Assembly: GCF_035582795.1 (NCBI RefSeq)
Contig: NC_134373.1
Span: forward strand, 41,461,173 to 41,525,172
DNA length: 64,000 nt
Source of the DNA: Mycteria americana
Lineage: Eukaryota; Chordata; Aves; Ciconiiformes; Ciconiidae
Direction: 5' to 3'
Part shown: positions 56,393 to 64,000 of the stretch, piece by piece
Numbering within the stretch: the first letter of the stretch is position 1
How the letters are laid out: each line of letters starts with the position of its first letter
The notes under the pieces: model-generated
Told to the model about the DNA's origin: nothing
Database searches by the model: none
The model's input: the letters and a program-made list of their open reading frames with translations, nothing else
Position numbers and translations under genes: made by a program

Positions 56393-56470
56393 AATAAAGT
56401 GATTGTTAAATATTGTACAAATAAAAATGTATACTCTTTCTCCCCTACTCCCCCAAAAAGTTAAAATAAA
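56393..56470 (+). terminator. Distal poly(A) signal cluster of ACVR2A
   Basis: Three AATAAA hexamers at 56393-56398, 56420-56425 and 56465-56470, within 80 bases. Their placement and context (tcaataaagtgattgtt) look like a genuine distal 3' end about 3.6 kb beyond the stop. Confidence 0.6.
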
Positions 56471-56480
56471 AAATGTGACT

Positions 56481-59344
56481 ACTATGACTTGCATATGCCT
56501 TTTTTCAAGTTGTGACACAGTGGGAGAAGAGGCATGTTGCCATTTCGACCGGTGCAGAGGCCCTTGGGCTGCAGGGCAAGTTTTGTGGCACAAAAAAAAA
56601 GAGTGGAAAGAGCTTGCGGTTTAAATCTGCGGGGAGCAGAGGCAGAATCCACATCATCTCCAGCATTTCTGGTGGAACACTCTCCTCTCCCCGTCCTTCC
56701 CTGCAGTGAAGGTTCCATAGTTGGTAACCAGGTGAGCACGGAGGCAGACTCCCTACTGCAGTGATGAAGGCTGCTGCTGGGAGATTGCCAGAGAGGGGCT
56801 GGGGTGATGTTTTGGTAATGCCACCCACAGGACCCAGGGGTGGGCTGGCTGCTCCTTCCCTGTGGCTGGGCAAAGCACCCACTTCCACAGCATGGAGCAG
56901 CCCGTGGTGCAGGGCTGGTGGCTGAGCACAAGTGTGGGGCTGCTGTGAGCAGCTCAAACTAAAAGTCAGTCACTTCTCACCCTTCTAAAACCATTCACTG
57001 TCATCAGCCTGGCCTTTACAAAGCTGTGGAGGTGATTTAGCTGCCATTCTGTTAAAGGGGGGGTTCCCAGCCTGCATTACTGTTGCTGCAGTTGGTTTTT
57101 GTAGAGGTGAGAGCTGTAACTGCTGTAACATGAGAGATTTACATTGTTTCCAGCATATATGAGATGGGTGGGGTGAAGAGTGACTTACAGCAAGAAGTTG
57201 AACTTGGAACAGCCTGGGCTGTGGCATGGAAGGTTTGGTAATTGTCACTTACACAAAGCTACCCATTAACCTGTGCCCTGTTCCCGTACCACAGGCTGCA
57301 AGGTGAGCAGCTCTGCCACAGCGCTGGGATAAGCGTTCCCTCTGTCCCTGCTCTCCCCACCCATGTCCTATGGAGATGGGCTGAGTGGCTGGGGTTGTTC
57401 AGCCTGGAGAAGAGAAGGCTGGGGGGAGACCTTATAGCAGCCTGCTGGTACCTGAGGAGGGACAACAACAAAGCTGGAGAGGGACTTTTTACAAGGGCAG
57501 GTAGTGATAGGACCAGGGGTAATGGCTTTAAACTGGAAGAGGGGAGATTTAGATTAGATCTAAGGAAAAAATTCTTCACTCTGAGGGTGGTGAGGCACTG
57601 GCCCAGGTTGCCCAGAGAGGTAGCAGAAGCCCCACCCCTGGAAACATTCCAGGTCAGGTTGGACAGGGCTCTGAGCAACCAGATCTGGTTGAAGACGTCC
57701 CTGCTCTTGCAGGGGGGTTGCACTAGATGACCTTTAAGGTCCCTTCCCCCCCAAACCATTCTGCGATTCTATACCGAGCTTCTCCAGTTACTACATCAAA
57801 TGCCAGGACCAAGAGCATGAGCAAAGGCGGGGAAAAGGGGGGCTGCTGCTGTAAGGGATTGACTCAACCCTTCCCGGGGGCCACGCCACTGCTACACAGG
57901 TCCCTGCATGCCTGCCCTGCCCTTCTGCACGGGATGGTCACCTCAGGGGTGGGGCACAGCTGGAGTCCCTCGAGTCCCTCAACCCGTGTCTGCCCACTGT
58001 CGCTGTCCCTGAGCCAGCCGGTGCCTTCAGCTGTTTTGTCTACAGCCCACTACTCACAGAAATAACTGTACCCAGTGAAAGGGGGACAGCACCTACCGCT
58101 CCCTCCTTTCCCATCTCTGGTGGTAACCCCTTCCTTCTCCTTTTAAAAGACCACCTTGAATAACGTGAGCTATGCTGAAACGTGAAGAGTTGTGTTGGCT
58201 GAATAAATACTTTCTTTCTTTTTTATTTACAGTTTGCAATAGCGTTCCCTTCTAACAGCGTCATGTACATTGTCCAAGCTGTCACTTACAGGAACTAGAT
58301 CAGAAAGTTCCAACAATCCTGTTGCTTATTTTGCTGCTTTTCAAAGCACTGCTCTTCTCTTCAAGACGTGCAGTCGTGTAGACAAGATCTTTGTGAAGCA
58401 GCAAAGAGAACAAAATAACCCTTTGCCCAAAAGGAAGGGCTTTGGAGTGAAATGTCTTCAGCTTTTTGACAGGCAAGCCCCTGGGCTGCTAAAAATGCAT
58501 ATTGCATGGTATAGGCTTTAAGGGCAGAGGGAGCTCGCTTGCTCTAGTCAGGGAAGAGAAAGCCGTCAGCCCTGCTGCATCATCCTTCTGCACCCCAGCA
58601 GGAGGGCTCAAGCCCAGCGTGTCCCTCGCTACTTACCGCCACTGTTCGAGCAGCTAGGCTTTACACAACGCTTCCTTAACCTGCGGTAACTCTTACCTGG
58701 ACAGGAGCATACTTGTGAGCTACACGTACTTCCAGTATCTAGTATTCATACATACCTTGCCCCAGAACAGCTGCAAAACCAAGTTCTTGCCTCAGAGTTA
58801 ACTCTACTGAGTCCACTGCAGCGCCGAGACAGCGAGGTCAGAGCTTCAGAGCTGCCCCTGCGCAGGGAGACCCGGGTCTGCCAGGGCAGGGTGAAGTCAC
58901 GCTTCAAGCACTGCTCCTTCCTACGGAGAAAGTGGCTGAGTGAACTGGACTGAAGGTGGGTTGCACTTTGCACGAAAATCCCCCTTCCCAGTTGAAGCTA
59001 CCTGTGATTACAGGTTTAACGCAGTAAATTTTCTATGTCAAGTCACATTTGAGAAGCAAAAGCCCACTAAGTATGAGCTTTAAACTGCATTAGAGGTGGA
59101 TCTGTGCTTCAGAACTTACAGCGCGAGACCCGCCGCTGTTGGTGGCAGCGTGCCACAGAGCCAGTATCTAAAGCAGTCTTCATCCACCATCGAGAAATCC
59201 CGCAGAGCTTTGATTTCTACAACGTGGAAACGTTAGCGCTGAGCTAAACTGCCCGAGTATTTACATTAATCACATTTATGGCCTTTAGAAGATAACAGCG
59301 GTATAGTTCTTAAAAAACAAAATCCCAAATCGATGGGCAAAGCA
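56481..59344. other. Intergenic gap between ACVR2A and ORC4 3' ends
   Basis: About 2.9 kb, relatively GC-rich. It holds the CR1 fragment at 57378-57773. Open frames of up to about 150 codons at 56482-56957 are antisense to the distal ACVR2A 3' end and show no domain. No RNA gene was seen. Confidence 0.8.
57378..57773 (+). mobile_element. CR1 LINE, 5'-truncated 3' end
   Basis: About 395 bases of a chicken-repeat-1 family retrotransposon. The plus frame shows the familiar C-terminal CR1 ORF2 motifs [31 protein letters not shown] and [17 protein letters not shown], followed by the non-coding end and the CR1-type 3' terminus (ggtcccttcc ... ccattctgcgattctat). The frame stays open through most of the fragment but most of the element is missing at the 5' side, so it is inactive. 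It lies in the gap between the two poly(A) regions, in the same direction as ACVR2A. Confidence 0.93.
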
Positions 59345-59463
59345 AGCTTCTTCCAAAAATTTATTGATTTGAACACTCTACCGTGGGTAAACATTACATC
59401 TGGAGTTCACAGTTAACTCCCAAAGTTTTAACGTAGAAAGCGATGTTGCAAGTTCCAAAAAGT
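59345..59463 (-). other. ORC4: ORC4 3' UTR (short form, inferred)
   Basis: Runs from the stop codon down to just past the AATAAA whose complement TTTATT lies at 59360-59365. The UTR would be only about 120 bases. A longer form is possible: another minus-strand AATAAA lies near 58222-58229. Confidence 0.6.
59360..59365 (-). terminator. Poly(A) signal of ORC4
   Basis: AATAAA on the minus strand (TTTATT on the plus), in aatcaataaatttttgg, about 100 bases after the ORC4 stop. It is the first such hexamer downstream of the stop. Confidence 0.6.
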
Positions 59464-63695
<4,232 letters not shown>

Positions 63696-64000
63696 CTAAA
63701 AATAAAGCAAAAGACATTTTTCATTTAATTACTAATTACCAGACACACTTTTTACTTGGAGATGGAACGCAGAAGAACACATTTCCCCTGGAGTCACCTA
63801 CTGGAAACATTAATGAATAAACCCTACACACGGTAGGCTCATACCGAAAACCTTGTAAATAGCTGGTAGCTACAACTACATTTTGCCAGGAAGGTTTTCC
63901 AGGCTTAAAACTCTAAAGCCTCCTCACTAGAGGAGATAAACACTCATTAACTTGTTTATATTAATTCCAATGGATTAGCATACTTCAGTGATTGCCGTAA
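63696..64000 (-). other. ORC4: ORC4 intron, incomplete at window edge
   Basis: Upstream of the exon at 63695. No further ORC4 exon is recognisable before the window ends. Confidence 0.85.

Larger units (their letters stand above)
52794..56480 (+). other. ACVR2A: ACVR2A 3' untranslated region (inferred extent)
   Basis: Begins after the TGA at 52793. The extent is inferred from plus-strand AATAAA signals, an early one at 53424 and a late cluster at 56393, 56420 and 56465. Mammalian ACVR2A also has a 3' UTR of several kilobases. The first part is AT-rich with ATTTA-like stretches; 55020-55920 is clearly richer in GC and CpG. No other gene was recognised inside. The true 3' end needs transcript data. 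Confidence 0.65.

Noticed and set aside
56482..56957. Two overlapping minus-strand frames of about 150 codons
   Set aside because: They are antisense to the distal ACVR2A 3' end in GC-rich DNA, where stops are rarer, and have low-complexity composition with no domain.
57259..57759. 166-codon minus-strand frame
   Set aside because: It is the antisense of the CR1 fragment and follows from the open CR1 frame.

Overview
The window is vertebrate nuclear DNA, almost certainly from a bird. It is AT-rich and intron-dominated, with GT-AG spliced exons, a 5'-truncated CR1 retrotransposon and an LTR element of a type familiar from bird genomes. Two genes are recognisable, convergent and tail to tail: ACVR2A (activin receptor type 2A) on the plus strand and the 3' end of ORC4 (origin recognition complex subunit 4) on the minus strand. 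The same neighbourhood is known in mammals.

Layout: 1-24020 is the 3' part of ACVR2A intron 1; exon 1 (signal peptide) and the promoter lie upstream of the window. Coding exons 2 to 11 lie at 24021-52793 and give 495 residues, which with an 18-residue exon 1 would make the usual 513. All ten exons join in phase with consensus splice sites and no disruption. The 3' UTR follows, with an early poly(A) signal at 53424 and a late cluster at 56393-56470. The intergenic gap of about 2.9 kb holds a CR1 3' end at 57378-57773. The last four ORC4 coding exons run from 63695 down to 59464 (153 residues, the C-terminal winged-helix end); the upstream AAA+ exons are outside the window. An LTR-bearing endogenous retroviral unit sits in the last ORC4 intron, antisense to the gene.

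The genes are functionally unrelated: ACVR2A is a cell-surface serine/threonine kinase receptor for activin, myostatin and BMP-type ligands, and ORC4 is a nuclear replication-origin licensing subunit. Their shared interest is the convergent 3' ends.

The less ordinary material is: (1) a 1168-bp retroviral unit made of one LTR, a primer binding site and a short leader, ending in an inverted copy of the LTR start and flanked by a 5-bp target duplication; (2) a small hydrophobic ORF within that leader; (3) an exon-like GC-rich segment in ACVR2A intron 4 whose phase fits exon 3 and would encode an alternative membrane anchor; (4) protein-like but broken minus-strand readings in intron 1 that I cannot assign; (5) interruption of the two coding A-tracts that are frameshift hotspots in human ACVR2A; and (6) a cluster of poly-C and poly-G runs. 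No tRNA, rRNA, CRISPR or bacterial-type feature was seen. All assignments are from reading the sequence and from memory of the families; no search was run.
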